Assembly (NCBI RefSeq): GCF_022682495.2 | Contig: NC_071394.1 | Coordinates: 27,066,470 to 27,130,469, forward strand | Direction of reading: 5' to 3' | Length of the DNA: 64,000 nucleotides | Source of the DNA: Desmodus rotundus | Taxonomy: Eukaryota; Chordata; Mammalia; Chiroptera; Phyllostomidae | In this document: piece after piece, positions 11,261 to 26,800 of the stretch | Layout: every line of letters starts with the position of its first letter | How positions within the stretch are numbered: position 1 is the first letter of the stretch | Position numbers and translations under genes: made by a program | Notes under the pieces: model-generated | Told to the model about the DNA's origin: nothing | What the model saw: the letters and a program-made list of their open reading frames with translations, nothing else | The model's database searches: none

Positions 11261-12179
11261 CTTCACCACGAAAGAGAGCCCTTCTGGGAGAAATGAGCTG
11301 GGTGGGTGGGAGTGGGAGAGTTCCCTTTCCTCGCCTTATCAATTCATTTCAGATCAAGTTAAAATGATTTTACTCTTTTGGATTATTGTACTACCTGCAC
11401 GGTAAATTGATCTCTACTCCTACTAAATTACAGAAGCATAATTACATTCGCGGTATCTACATTGCAACCTGCATTTACTTCGTCCTCTTTATACAGAAGA
11501 ATAAATGAAGACAAGACCCCCTCTTCGTTTTCATGCATTCAACATTTTCTGAGTGCTGGTTATGAGTCAGACACTGAACTAAGTGCTAGATACGAAAGTG
11601 AAGAAGACATATTATAATTTAGATAATAAAACAGTAAAGATCATTTGTGGGAAAATATTTGTTTTGTAATTTCAGACTAGTTCAAATAGATAAAGCACCT
11701 AGCACAGTGCGTGGCATGTAATAGTTCAAGAAATCTTTTTCTTTTCCCCCTTTGCACTTAAATTGCAGACCTTAGCAGGACAATGGGAAAAATTCTAATG
11801 CTCAAAATGTAACTATATATAATTATTTCCATTGTTGGTGCTGGAGATTAAACTGGTATGTTTATAAAGCCAAGCTCAAACTTTAGAGTAATCCTTAGGT
11901 TTTTCACTAAATTCTTTGTCTTGGGGAACAGGCATCGCGTCCCCCAGAGCATGTAAAGCCACTTCACAATCATTCTAGCCAGCAAACTTCATTCAGAATT
12001 ATGTCCTAAAACACTCAGCCTACTGTATCTTCTTATTTTACTTCCAGCATAGGAGGAAATCCTTTAAATATTCAGGAAAAGAGCTGTAACTCTATAATGC
12101 TCTGTAATTTTCTTTTTCACTCGTTTTTTTTTTTCCTGGTGATAATTATGTGCATATACATTTATGCCAAGTAAACAAG

Positions 12180-12760
12180 GATAAAAACAATTTGAAGGAA
12201 AAAGACTATGGAGGGAAATGAAATTTGCCACTATGGTCTTCACTGAGAAATGGACATTGCATCCAAGAAACAAGGAGACATAAATACAAAGAAAAACTAG
12301 GCTTAGAAATGAAAAATATTATACCAGAAATAAAAAACCCAGTCGATGGATTAGAAAGTAGTGATAAATCTTTACAGAGCAGAGAGCGAAAAAAAAAGAA
12401 AAATGATAAAGTTAGGTTATACCTAATATATTTTTCAAAAAAAGAGAAAGGTGTGGAGAAAAGAGAAAACTGAGGGTAGGAAGTTATTAAATAGTTCAAG
12501 ATAATTTCCCATAATTAAAGAGCTTGGGTTTCCCGTTCAAAGTACCCAAGTGATCAAAACAGTGAAAAACATACAAAGGCACATAACTATAAAATGTCAG
12601 TACACTGGCAAAAATTCTAAGTCTGCAAAAAGAAAACGGGTCACCTACAAAGGATTGAAAGTAGAATGGTTTTTGACTTATCAACAATACTGGAAGCTAG
12701 CAGACGATAAAACAATCTCAAAATCCCAATGCTGGTGAAGAACACCACAAAAGATAATTC
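12180..12760 (+). repeat. Probable L1/HAL1-like LINE fragment
   Basis: A-rich plus strand with open stretches and the phrase GGTCACCTACAAAGGATTGA plus CAATACTGGAAGCTAGCAGA, which I associate with HAL1/L1-type elements. Family assignment is tentative. Confidence 0.45.
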
Positions 12761-12879
12761 CAGACAGAGAGAAAAGTATGAGGAAAAGGGAGAGGCAAGA
12801 GAGAAAAACAAGCCTGATACTTGCTTAAGGAACTGCATACACCTCCTGAGAAACAAAAGATTGAGAGATGGTTTGAAGT

Positions 12880-13030
12880 GGTGACAGAGGTAGGAGTCAG
12901 ATCATCAAGGGCCAAATACACTATTCCCAATCGTTTTGATTTTAGCAAAATGAGGAGCCACTGAGGATTTTCAGCAGGACAGTACCGTGAAATCTGTATT
13001 TTTGAAAGAGCGGTCTGAGGAGTATGGAAG
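12880..13030 (-). repeat. L2 LINE ORF remnant, antisense
   Basis: CATCAAGGGCCAAATACACT, TTTGATTTTAGCAAAATGAG and AGCAGGACAGTACCGTGAAA form the reverse complement of an L2 reverse-transcriptase-region segment. Confidence 0.5.
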
Positions 13031-14569
13031 ACGGCAAAACCAGTAGCTGAGAGACTAATCCTAAGGCCAGTAATCCCGAGTGGAAAATAATACAGTAACG
13101 GTAATAATAATTAACATAGGCTAATACTAGGCTGAGTTTTTATGGATTACCTTGCAACAAACCTTTGAGGCAGGTGCTATTCTTTCCTGCCTATGGTATA
13201 AACACGGAAAGTGAACCCTGGTAAAATCATGCTGCCGGCTAACAAGGGATATTTATTCTTCCTCAGGACTGGTCATTTCTGATTTCTTCTAGTTTTGGAT
13301 TTTTCAGAACCTTCAATCTCTGACTAAGGCTTCACAGTCTCAAAGCACTGTACTGGCCATTATGAATTCCTCCACTTTGCCAATGGAAGTAAAGTAAAAA
13401 GATGAAGTTAACTGACCAGTCATTGAATAGCAGGCTGGACGTAAACCAATTTCCATGCCTTTGTCATGGAAATGCATGTCCACAGTCATTGATAAGCAGC
13501 TTAGTACGGAACAAATTGTACGTTAACTTCAAGCCCGGATTTTTTATATTTACACAGCACTATTCAAGAGTCTTTTAAAAGCAATTTTATATCTATATTA
13601 CCATTTTTTTCCTTAAAACTGTCCAGATAGGCAAAATTTACTTCCATTTCACAGATGGAGACACAGAGGTTAAGTAACTGACTGAAATGGTGGTTATGAG
13701 TTCCAGTGGTAATACTTTTTCCATGAAACAGCTGTGTAGTTAACCAAATAACAGTATTTAATTAAACTACTGATATGCAAGGGACCTATGATGGAATCAG
13801 AACAGTTAAGAGCAACATTACCCAATGAGTTAGGGTTTGATTAGGGGGTTGTCCTAAAGAGATACCTTATTTGCTGGGACTCTTTTTGTCTAAAAAGGAG
13901 TAAGGAATATAGGAATATAGCTGAATTATAAAACTGTGAAAGCTGTGGCTAAAGGAAATCTGTACCAAGGAAGCATTCTTTAAAATTTTGAGCATGGTAG
14001 TATTTCGTATAGCACATAACACACTTCTAGAACTTAGTATTTGAGAATGGTAGTAGAAATAGACTTTTAAATATGGCATAATGTTTTGAGTATCAGAGCC
14101 ACACACAGCTACTAATAAAGTTGGAGTATTGCAGATCTTCAAAATGAATATTAGGGAAGCCAGCATGATGTTCCATAATGATGAAATCCTGGGATAGATG
14201 GAGTATGTGACTATCTCCCAAGAGCAAGACAAAAGTTTTGAACATGTATCCAGTAATTCAGTGTAAACCAATCCTATTCTTTTTGTATCTTGAAAGCAGG
14301 TTTTTGGTTTTTGCTTTTTACTCTAATGAATGATTACGGCTGGAACGGTACCTGCCTGAATAGTCTCCATCTTCTTTATGTGGGGTTGCTTTTCCCTTTC
14401 AGCAAGCAACCATTACTTTTTTCCCCTCACCTAAGATTTAGAAAATAGTCCAGCATTATATACAGAGAGGCCTACACGTAACAAATGAGAAATGAAACGC
14501 CAAACGATGTATGCACACTGACAGTACGTGCATTGGTATATACACAGAAAATGATGGTGGAGACTTCAC

Positions 14570-16699
<2,130 letters not shown>

Positions 16700-16720
<21 letters not shown>

Positions 16721-16800
16721 TAGTCTGTGACGCAAGTGGAGTCCCCGCCCCTTCCTCCCCTTCGATTCCGGGGCGGGTAGAAGTACTCGATTGAACACCC
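16700..16800 (-). promoter_or_regulatory. POLR2K promoter
   Basis: TATA-less, housekeeping type. On the minus strand it has a GC box (GGGGCGGGG, 16743-16751), a CRE/ATF-like TTGCGTCA (16728-16735) and an ETS site CCGGAAGT (16710-16717). Confidence 0.6.
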
Positions 16801-19780
16801 GCGGAAAAGCCGGGGCTTTTGAATGTTGGGTTGTGGATGAAAGTTCCTGTTTCGCTTTTACCGATTTTCATTTCTCAGGAAAGCAAAGCATTTTAACAGT
16901 TCCTCAAGTTTAACGAGATTTTTTTTTTTTCTGACTAATGAAGTGGTTAAAAAGTAACACCTCCAGGAGGGCAGAGGGTTGGAGAGAAAGCGAAATGACA
17001 AGTGCCCGTGAAATTCTAGGCTAACCGTTACCCCGAGGAACACAGAAGAATCGGCTCCACCGCCGGTTTTCACGTAGAAAAGCACCTTTCAGGTTATGTT
17101 TTTAAGCTCATTTGATATCTGTGCTGAGGCAGCAGAACAGCCACTCCCTATCATAATTTTGTTTTTGCATTTCGACTCTTTCTCTCTTCCACTCCTGTTA
17201 CCCTCTCACCCATTTCTTTTCTCGTTTTACAGCAAAGGCTGGCCTGAGGGTAACCACGCCAACTACTCCCACTTAAGCTAAGGGATTTTGGTAGCAGTAG
17301 CTGGCCACTGACCCTCCTCCTGTCCCACGTAGAGGTGTGTTTTTTCATAGATCGGAATTTCAGTGACAATATCAGTTGGGTTCACAATACTTACATTTGT
17401 TTGCTTTTCTTTCACAGCAGGTATTTCACTTAGAGAGCAGAAAATAAAGTTATTAAATTTTATTTTAAAACTTAACCAGTTAATAATCATTTTAACAGGA
17501 GAAGCAGTTTTCTACCTTCCCTTTATTCACTATGTCTGTTTTCGTCTTAAGCGGGCTGTACTGTTTTCCCATCTTTCATTCAGCACGTGAGAACCTTGGG
17601 CTTCACCTTTCATTTCCAGGAGGACTTCCAACAGGGTGCACCTCCACAGACCAGTTCGACAGATTTCTCTTGATCTTCCCAGTCTTCCTAGCTGCCAATT
17701 TTTTTAATTTCCAGGGAAACGCTGTGGAGTTTCCCGCTTTTTTCTCCAAAGACTGGCTAAAATAGAGCATAAATATTTTGACCATCAGCCCTCTTACACA
17801 GTACCTGTCCTCTCAGCCAAAGTGAAGAATATTTAAATAAAACGGTCAAAATAAGTTTTCCCACAACAAGTATTAGGTAATGAAGTATTACAAGTATGGA
17901 GTAATTCAGAAAGTGTAACTTTTATCATTGTAAGCTGTCCTGGATTCTGACTCTCCGGCTGAGGTATCAGGATGATTCTGGCCCATAGCACAGCCTGTGG
18001 AGATCAGAATGGATGATGCAGGTAGAATACAGATGGGTCTGGGACCCTACAGAGGGGTAGGGTAATGACAAGTGGTAGCAAGAAGATCTAAAATATCAGT
18101 AAGAGTTCATGTTCGATGCTAGTCCAGATCCAACACCCTCTTTCCCATCAGCAGGGACCAGTGTTTTAAAAATACAAAGGAGCATGGTCAGTGGAAGCTA
18201 TTATCAATGGTAACAGCCAACTTTTCTTGAACACTTACTCTGTGCCAGACATCATTGCATGTCCCTCCCAAATGAGAATATTTGTCTTGCCATTTTGGAT
18301 ACTAATGCTTTTAATGCCTTATAAAATGGTTATAGAGGCGCAACTTGCTATTTTCCCTATGAATCTGTTTTCCTTTTTTTTCCTGAATGTGATCTTTATA
18401 TCTGCAGAGCTTGCATGCCGTGGTGATTGAAAAAGTTTTCCATTATGTTTAACCGGATGGTCCCAAAAAGAAGCATTAGATTTTGTGGAAAACAGATGAG
18501 TTTTAGAAATCTCAGTTTAGTAATGGGATGGCACCCAATCCAGAAAGGGAAACAAAAAGGTCCTTTCTCAGGACCACGCCCAACCCCCCAAAAATTCTTG
18601 GCTGGGGCCCTCAATCCTTGGCCTTTGTCCTCACCTCAAACAAATCTTAGTTTCCAGCTATAACAAATTATTTAGTTTTTCTAATGCTTTCAACTGTTTG
18701 AATTTTAGTGATCTTGCACGTTTTGTTTTGAGTTTGGAGTCCCCTATTAACTACCTCTTAAATTGTCACTTGCCCTTCAAAATCCACCTCACTTTATGAA
18801 GTTAGCTCTGCCTTCTCATCCCTCTTTCTTTGTGCCACCGCTGTTCCTCTATTTCACTGGTGGCAAACACAACACCGTGGGCCGAACCCGGCCCTCCACC
18901 TTGTTTTCTCCGGCCCCGTGCCTTGTTTCCACCGGCTGCAGCGCCAAGCTCTCGCTTAACTGTTAAGGAGTAGTTACATTTATACAGTCCTAAAATGACA
19001 TTCGGCCCTTTGAAGGCAACCACGAGGCTAATGTGGCCCCCGGTGAAAATGAGTTTGACACCTCTGCTCTATTTATAGCACTTAATACCAGTGAGCTGCT
19101 TCGGGACAGTAACTGTACCTTACCCATCTCTGGATTTCCAGTAACGAAACCGGTAATTGGTAAATAGTCAAACTTTTATAATTGTTAGTGAACTTGATTT
19201 TTCATATATGTCATTTGGGGTGACTAAGGGCAATCAGCTGGAGAAATGTCCAGCGAGAGGGGAGTGGCAGTAGCAGCTGCTATTGGCTTAAAAGTAATAG
19301 CTGAAGCTCTGAAGGTGAATCACAGAATGGTAAAGTAAGAAAATGCTGAGGCAGGACACCGCATTTAGGGAATAGGCAGAGAAGAAGCCTCCAGAAAAAG
19401 GAGAGTAGAAAGAAGCTGCCAAGGGCAGAGGGATGGAGCCTGGCATATAATAGGTGGCCAGTAAATAATATATCCCTTTTTAGATGCCTAAAAACTAGTC
19501 GTAATCCTGTCCAGGAATAAATACTGTAACCAAGTTAGGCTCTCAGACCTTATCCTGCGTACATCTGTACTTCTCATCTAAAAGGGGTCCACTCCGCTTG
19601 TAATCTGCTTTTTAGGCTTGATTATCTCTGGAAACATCTTCAAGTGACTATTCTGCTACGTTGTTGTTAATGGCATTCACTGTAGGACCTATTAGCTTTT
19701 CTATGTAATGCTCCCCAAGGCGAGAGTGAGAGGAAGAGCCTATGAGATCCGGAAGCCCTCGTGGTGCTTTGGGTGGGGAC
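16801..19780. other. Intergenic interval between POLR2K and FBXO43
   Basis: No exon recognised. Contains a hAT MITE at 18855-19066 and an MIR/L2-like fragment near 18205-18310. The rest is unassigned AT-rich sequence. Confidence 0.55.
18855..19066 (+). mobile_element. hAT-type MITE, copy 2
   Basis: 212-bp element from CACTGGTGGCAAAC to GTTTGACACCTCTG, flanked by an exact 8-bp target duplication CTCTATTT (18847-18854 and 19067-19074). From TTAACTGTTAAG rightwards it is nearly identical to copy 1 (for example TAGTTACATTTATACAGTCC), but its left half is an unrelated CG-rich sequence. No coding capacity. Confidence 0.88.
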
Positions 19781-20440
19781 TGAAGGGTGGGCTGGAGAGG
19801 CCCAGAGCCCTTGAGCAAAGGCCGGGGCGGGGCCGGCGTGGCGCGCGGCCGCCAGTGGGGGCGCTGCGGAGCTGGAGGAAGGGGCGGGGCGGGGCGGGGC
19901 GGTTACTGCGGGCGGGCAGTTCAAACTCCAGGAGGGAACGCGGCGGCCCCACGCGAAGTTGGCGTGGTGGTTGCCATAGCCGGGTCTCCCGGGGGGCGAG
20001 GCCGTAGCTCCTCCCCGGCGTACCGGGCAGCGCTGCCTTTCTCCCCTCCGGCCCCGCGGCCCGGTCGGTGCGGCGGCCCCTTGGTCTCCTGTCGACTGGA
20101 GCGGGGGGCCCGGGTGTGTGCGGGCTAGCGGGCCTCCCGGCGTCGCCCAGCCCCGGCCGCGCGCCCCATTTTGCTTTCCAGGTGCTCGAGAGGCACCTCA
20201 AAGCCTTCCACGTCACTCGCTCCGCTCCAGGTGACACGCGTCCAGACTCGGAGCCCTGGCGGCCCCGCCGAGCCTGCCCGCCCGCCTGGCCTCGGAAGGG
20301 CGGGCAGCGACGCGGCGGTGAGACCGTTACCCACCCACCCGCGCGCGGGCAGCACCTCGGGGGCGAACGGCGGCGCCTCGGCCTACACCGCACTTCCAGG
20401 GACCCGCGTCTGAGAAGTTTCCCCAGTGCTGACTAGCTGG
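19780..20440 (+). promoter_or_regulatory. FBXO43 CpG-island promoter and probable leader exon
   Basis: About 650 bp of very GC-rich, CpG-dense sequence, with GGGGCGGGG-type Sp1 boxes at 19880-19900. An untranslated first exon must lie here because coding exon 2 begins with an acceptor at 22321. A plausible donor is GGCG-GTGAGA at 20318-20319; GGTGCT near 20181 and GGTGAC near 20231 are alternatives. Confidence 0.75.
19970..19983 (-). promoter_or_regulatory. RFX X-box-like half-site in the FBXO43 promoter
   Basis: Plus strand GTTGCCATAGCCGG; the minus strand carries a perfect GGCAAC half-site with an AT spacer. The second half is poor, so this is only a half X-box. Confidence 0.3.
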
Positions 20441-22321
20441 GGAAAATAAGGATGTTAAAATTCCCGTTGTCCGGCAAAGCTGAAGGCAATTCAATGTGAC
20501 TGAGGCCTTTCCAAGTGTTAGAAATAATTCCTGCAACATGTACTTCCCGTACTCTTCAAATGTTAGCAGTCACCGTGCTACCGCACAGTTCAAGTAATTG
20601 TTCAAACTAAAGTTTTCTCTTTAAGTGCTCTTTCTTTGACATGACTTTTAAAGGCAAAGCGAGAGATTGTCTTGTTTGGAAGGCTACATAACTTTGACAT
20701 CTAAGAGCTCGAGATTTTTCTGATGGTAAGACTTTCCACATTAACAGATGAAGGAGATTTGGTTTTAATATAGTTAAAAACTAAGTATTTGACGAGAGTT
20801 TTTTTTTTTTTTAACAGCATTGTAGAGATGAGTGTTTCCAACCCTTTATCCGGGGTCTGGTGTTAAAAACTGAATATCGAAGAGGCTTGTTTGATTCACC
20901 ACTGAACTGTTGAATCAGTAAAATTAAGCAGGTCAGTGGGCATTCTATTATTCGTCAAGAATAATTTTAAATGATTTAAAAATTAGTTTCGAAGAACCAA
21001 GTTTTGTTTGAGACCACTTTTGTAGGGTAGTAGGAAGAAGAACATGTTGACAACAGAGACAGCACATTTGAGGCGACTGCAAATGTACAGGTGGACAGGA
21101 AAAAGAAAGTTTTTTTGTGTGTTTATAACGAGTAGCCTATGGTTTTTAAGGGGAGAGGATGATATATATCTGCATCCTTACTTTGTTTCTAACAATCTGC
21201 ATCCCCATTTCCCAAATTCCAGCACGGTGAGACACCTAGTGGTGAAGTCGTGGAATAGTCACATTTGTTTTAACTTTATACAAAGATTCCTTCACTTAAT
21301 TATAGTAAATGACATGAGTGAAAGCTGTTACTTAAGAGAATGATTCTCAGAGACGGGGAGACTTTCGTGGTTGGAGGTGAAATTTCAAAACACATTCTAT
21401 CTTATTAATATTTTGGAAACAAAAGTTATTTTAGAATACAATACAAATTATAGGAAGCAGAAGTTGATAGTCTTGGCTGGTAAGCATGCATAAACATTGC
21501 AGTGATTCTCAGATCTAGATCAGAGGGAAACGTGTGGAATTTACTAGAAAGGAATATAGATTGAAAGACACAGATACTTTGCCTAGTAATGGTGATCTTC
21601 CAATGATCTTTATATCAAAGAAACCATTTCATTTTGTAGTTAGCTTAGCAATTTAAAAAACCCTCACGCATTCAAATATTTAACTGATATAACTTAGGCA
21701 TAAATAAATTACTTTCCTATTATAGCCTAAATATATCTTGCCAGGATCTTTTAATACAGAAAAATCGTATTTGGTCTGGAACAAACTTTGAAAGATTGAC
21801 AGAAGTCTTAGTATCCTTTGAATAATCCAGAGAAGTATCAGAATCAATGATAAGTTTCTTATCTTTGCTTCCTTTGAGTTAAAATTTAATTTGAGTTCCT
21901 AAAAAGAAAGAATGTGATGATACTATTGAAAAAATTAAGGAGTAAAGTATTTGCTAGTGTCATTCCTTACAGATATAATTACTGAGTCACATTTCTTCTT
22001 TAAGTAATTTATTTGAATTCTTTATTTAGAATTTCAAGAACATTATAAAGGGTGGATTTCCCACAAATAGTTGTATTTTAGTGCTGTTAAAATCAGAGGT
22101 AATTAAATAATGTAAAAATAATGCTGCCAGATTTTTTTCTCCTCAAGTGTAGTTCAAGAAAATATTTGTGCATGGTGCTTAGACTGTGCTTAGTCAAGTA
22201 AAAATAACTTTTTTATTGTCATATAATTTTCATTATTATCTGTATTCATAACAAATAATTATTTTGGTATAAGCTGTGGTATAATTTTAAAAGAAGAATA
22301 AAATTTGTTTTCACTTTTTAG
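20441..22321 (+). other. FBXO43 intron 1
   Basis: AT-rich sequence with no recognised exon or repeat. It ends in the pyrimidine tract TTTTCACTTTTTAG. Confidence 0.6.
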
Positions 22322-23805
22322 AAACAGATTCTGAAGATGTCAGAAAGGCATTCAGGTCAGGCTGGAACTGGAGCAGGAAATGAGGTGGACTCTCCCACTG
22401 TCAATTTCAAGTACTGCCGCCTCAGAGGCTTTTGTTCCACATCTTCCTCTCAAGATAGTGGTTACAGTGAATTGTTGAAATCTTGCAGCTTGGATAATAC
22501 AGATAAACAATTTTTTGGAAACACGGGAAAAGGCCCAACATTAAATGATGAGCATCCTAAAACTTCAGGTCTGGGCTTAACACATCCTTTAGAGACCCCT
22601 ACTCAAAAAAAGAGATTTGTCTTTGCTAGGAAGGAAGTGGATAATGAACCCCCGGAACTTTGTGAAACTCCTAAACTCAGTATGAAAAAATGTTTACTGC
22701 GCAGAAGGCTGGATGTATCTTTCTCTCTTCTCAAGCAAGACTTTGAATCACAAAATAGTTCTCTAGAAAATAGTATAAGCCAAGTTCTCAACCTAGAGAA
22801 AAATTTTCCAAGCAGTGCTTCAGGTTTTCCAAGGCAAAATAATCTTAGTGCTTTAGTTACTAGCACTTTGAAAACAGAAGAAGTGACTTCCAGCAGTCAA
22901 AAATTGAGACTTAATTTTTCTCAACAGAAGACTTCCACAGTCGATGACTCCAAAGATGACTGTAGCTTGTTTGAAGTTGAATGTATATCTCCGATTCAGG
23001 GCAATAATTTTAAAGACTTTATCACTCATGACTTTAGTGATAGTAGTCTATGCATTAATGATGAGAATACATATCCTGAACTTCTGGGCTCCTCTGGTAG
23101 TGGAACAACTTGTGAAACAGATGAGGATATATTTGTGACTCCAATAAGTAACCTCGTAGCAAACATTAAATTTAAGGCACGTGAAAGACTTTCTCCATCT
23201 GAAGTGAGTGGCAATATTTCAACACCTGAAGACAGTGGTTTTAACTCACTTTGCTTCGATAAATCAGAAGATTCCCTCTCTGACCAGGAGAGTTCTTTTC
23301 AAGAACTCCAGAAACATAAGGGAACTCTCAAAGTGAGGGACACCATAAGAAAGTCAAGGCGCCTGGGAAGGTTGAGAAGATTGTCCACCCTTCGGGAGCA
23401 AGGCTCACAGTCTGAGACAGAAGAGGAAAGTCAGATCATCCACTCAGCCTCTGAAACAACACCAGCAGCTGCTTCAGACGTCTCAGAAAGTCAGCCCAGC
23501 AGTGCCAGTCAGAGTGGGGATTTGATTTTAGGCTTTAAGAATTTCTCAAACACCCCAGCCTTGGAATTAGTGCATGAGCTCTTTATGAAAAACAAAAGGA
23601 AACGGTTCCAGCACAATAGTGCACATGAATTCTCAGAAGACAGGGATGGGGGGAAAATAGCTGTGCTGCAGTGTGTACTTGCAGGACTAATTGGCAAGAA
23701 AATGGGTATAGAAAAACTGGACATCTTAACAGAGTTAAAATACAGAAATTTAAAACATATTCTTGCAGTGGTTTTAGACTCCTTGACTGCAGAAAGCCTA
23801 TGCAG
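22322..23805 (+). CDS. FBXO43: FBXO43 exon 2 (first coding exon)
   Basis: Large exon after CACTTTTTAG, with 15 leader bases, then 489 codons and two bases. It carries the disordered regulatory N terminus and most of the F-box and ends TATGCAG before GTAAGA. Confidence 0.96.
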
Positions 23806-26800
23806 GTAAGAAATAATTTTTTTTTGGAAATAAAACAGCCTCTTATCACATTTAAGTTGGGAAACTTTTCTGTGAGCTGAGTAGTCATCCGGTTTTTTGT
23901 TTATTTTATTTTATTATCTCTATCTTTGGTTGTCCTATACCTTATCAAAGACGGTGTAGTGAACTTCCTGATAGAGCTTACTAATATACTTCCTTACACT
24001 TAAAAGCCTGCTTTAGAAGCCACAGTATAGTCTTCTTCAGGACACAGTTCATGTCCCTATCATTTGGAAGGAGAGTTTATAAAAGTTGAACTTCAGATTT
24101 TCAAGATGGCCAGCTTTATTCCATGAAAGTTATTTAATGATTTATTTAGTAGTTCACATCCTGTTGTCAGATTGCAAATTGGAGTAAAGTTATGATACTT
24201 GGTCATAAATAATGTAAAGCATTATGGTGACTAAGAAATGACAATATGCAAAGGATATCATTTAGTTATTTAAGTTTTAGAATCCAAGAACAATGGTTAG
24301 CTTTCATTTTAGGGTTTGGTCTTTGAAGAGACCAAGGGATTATGGATTACTTCATTTTAATTGCTAACACAGAAGTGGAAATTAATTACTTTTGGGAATT
24401 TCAAGGAATTAGAAACTGAAGGATTTGTGATTATGGATTTCAGTGTACTGAGTGCTACTGCATAACTAACAAGAAACTCGGGCATTTAGGAGTATTGAGG
24501 GTGAGTTACCAGGGTTACAAAGACTAAACTGAGACTGTGTTCATACTGGCAATTCTGGGGAGTCACAGGACCATCAGAAGATAAGACCCTGGCAAGGCCT
24601 AACTAGGAAGGAAGGAAGTCACGTGGAACAGCGTTTCTGCAAGGTGATGTTTGGGGGGTGATATGCACGAAAGTTAGCCTCTTTTTTGATAGGGATATGT
24701 CAAGAGTTTGGATCATAGAGTCCTTGCTGTTTTTATGGCCACATTACTTCTATTATAGCCCTTCTGCAGCTTTCTCCCATAAATTAATTGTGGGCTATTG
24801 CAGAGAATTATAGAATTTCATAGCTGGAAGTCTGGGATATCTAGCCCAATACTGTATTTTGAAGATGAGGAAACTGAGCTCTGGAGAAGCTAAGTGACTG
24901 ACCAATAGTCACTCAAGGAGATAAAATAGATCCAAATGCACAAGTGAGTCTTCCGATTTCTAATCTAGAATTTTCCCACAAACTTATTGAGGTATAAGCC
25001 TTTCTGAATAGACTTGATCAGAAATGTCCTTGGTCTAACCTAAGTAGGATAATGAACAGACTGGTGAAATTACATGTGATGCCTTTTAAACATGTTCAAA
25101 TAAGATGAATATTAAGACATGGCTGAGATATAAGAATTTTATTTTTATATGCTGGAGTATTTGGATACTGACCAGTTAAAATAAAATCTTAGATGATGCT
25201 TTTGGGTGCTCACTTGGAGTTGTTGATATTCAGTCATATTTCAACAACTAACAACTACCTCACCTGCCTAACCCTATAAATATATAGTATCTGTACTGCA
25301 GAATGTATGTACAATGTTAGTGGTGTCCATTCTTGATGATTTGAGGTTATAGTTAGTTGAAATACCTGTGGCAAACAGCCAATCTATAGTTGATTTCTTC
25401 TCAATTAATGGGTGACTTTCTGCCTATTCCTATTCGTCAGTCTGCTATAACATACACGTGCCAGTTTAGGGAGAGGCAATGCCACTGAGGCAACCATGGT
25501 AGCTGGAAGAGCAGTAGTGTTGACAGCTCAGGTATTAACCTGGGGCCCTCCTTGATGTGTGACTTTGTTTTTCAATGGTCTTTGAGTGATTATTTAAATT
25601 AGAGGAATAGAAAGACCAGATTAACAGTTGAAGGATTACTTTTTTTTATAGATTAAGTCATATTTTTAATGTGTATTTTTAGGTTTAAATTTACTGTCCA
25701 AAATTAAGAATTTTCTTATAAATTGCCATATGCAGAAAATGTTAATATATACAATATGAGGACTGATCTTTTTGTTATAGTGTTTGGAAAGTGAGCAGAA
25801 ATTGGCGTGAAATTATTGTTCAAGATAGAAAAGCAAATCAGAGGAGGAAATTTTATATCGCACAACTGAAAACAGATTCTGAGGTAACATATATAATACT
25901 TTTCTAAAGTATATTCTAAAATATAGATATCTAATAATCCCATATTGCTATACAACCTAATTTGGTTTTCCTTTCTTTTACGCTTTTCCATTTAGCAAAC
26001 ATTCACTCATATGCTCTGTACTTTTCCCAAACTCCATTTCCTTCTAGACTGTGAGTTGAGTAGACTACTTAGCTTCAAGAACATATTGTTGTATGTGCTG
26101 TTAGCAGTATTTGAATGCCAGAGATATGCTGGATCCTGTTCATAATTACATATTCTTATAGCATTTTTTAAATTTAATTCTTTTGTTAATTTATTGATTT
26201 TAGAGGGAGGGAGGAAGGGAGAGAAACATAGATTTGTTGTTCCACTTATTTATGCATTCATTGATTGCTTCTTGTATGTGCCCTGCCTGACCAGAGATCG
26301 AACCCCCAACCTTGGTGTACTGGGACGACACTAACCAACTGTGCTACCCAGCCTTCTTTTTCAGTCTTTTAAGTGGAATTATGTGCCAGTTGCTTAGATT
26401 ACCATGGTGAACATTTCTGGCACAGTTCCTGCTCTCTTGGAGCTCATACCTTATGGATGATACAAGTAGGGGAAGGCCAGAGTTCGTTCTGTTGGATTCT
26501 TGGGGATCAAGAGAAGGCTTTCAGAAAAAGTGCATCTCAGCCGAGACCAGAATGATGAATTAACAGCGAGCCAGGTGAAGACAGGGACTAGTGTTTCAGC
26601 AGAAGGAATAGCATGTATGAAGGCCTGGAGGTGAGTGAGCATGGCAGATTACTACTGTTAAAGCGTCATAGACTTGTATTCCTATGAAGATTTGAGGTCC
26701 AGCTTTGAAGTTACAAGAGAAATCCTACAGAAACTGATTCTTCTCAGGGATGCTACTTGCTATAATAGGTATCTGATGACGCTGGTACCCATATTTCTTG

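Larger units (their letters stand above)
11261..14565. other. Intergenic interval between SPAG1 and POLR2K
   Basis: No exon recognised. Holds old LINE pieces (an L1/HAL1-like block around 12180-12760, an antisense L2 block around 12880-13030) and MIR remnants near 13100-13240 and 13620-13690. The short reading frames here are not supported as genes. Confidence 0.55.

Noticed and set aside
14000..14271. 134-codon minus-strand frame downstream of POLR2K
   Set aside because: No recognisable domain, no splice or promoter signals, and low-complexity hydrophobic composition typical of AT-rich chance frames.
19740..20393. 217-codon open frame on the minus strand in the FBXO43 CpG island
   Set aside because: Same artefact of GC-rich promoter sequence; both strands are open and composition is Arg/Pro/Gly-rich.
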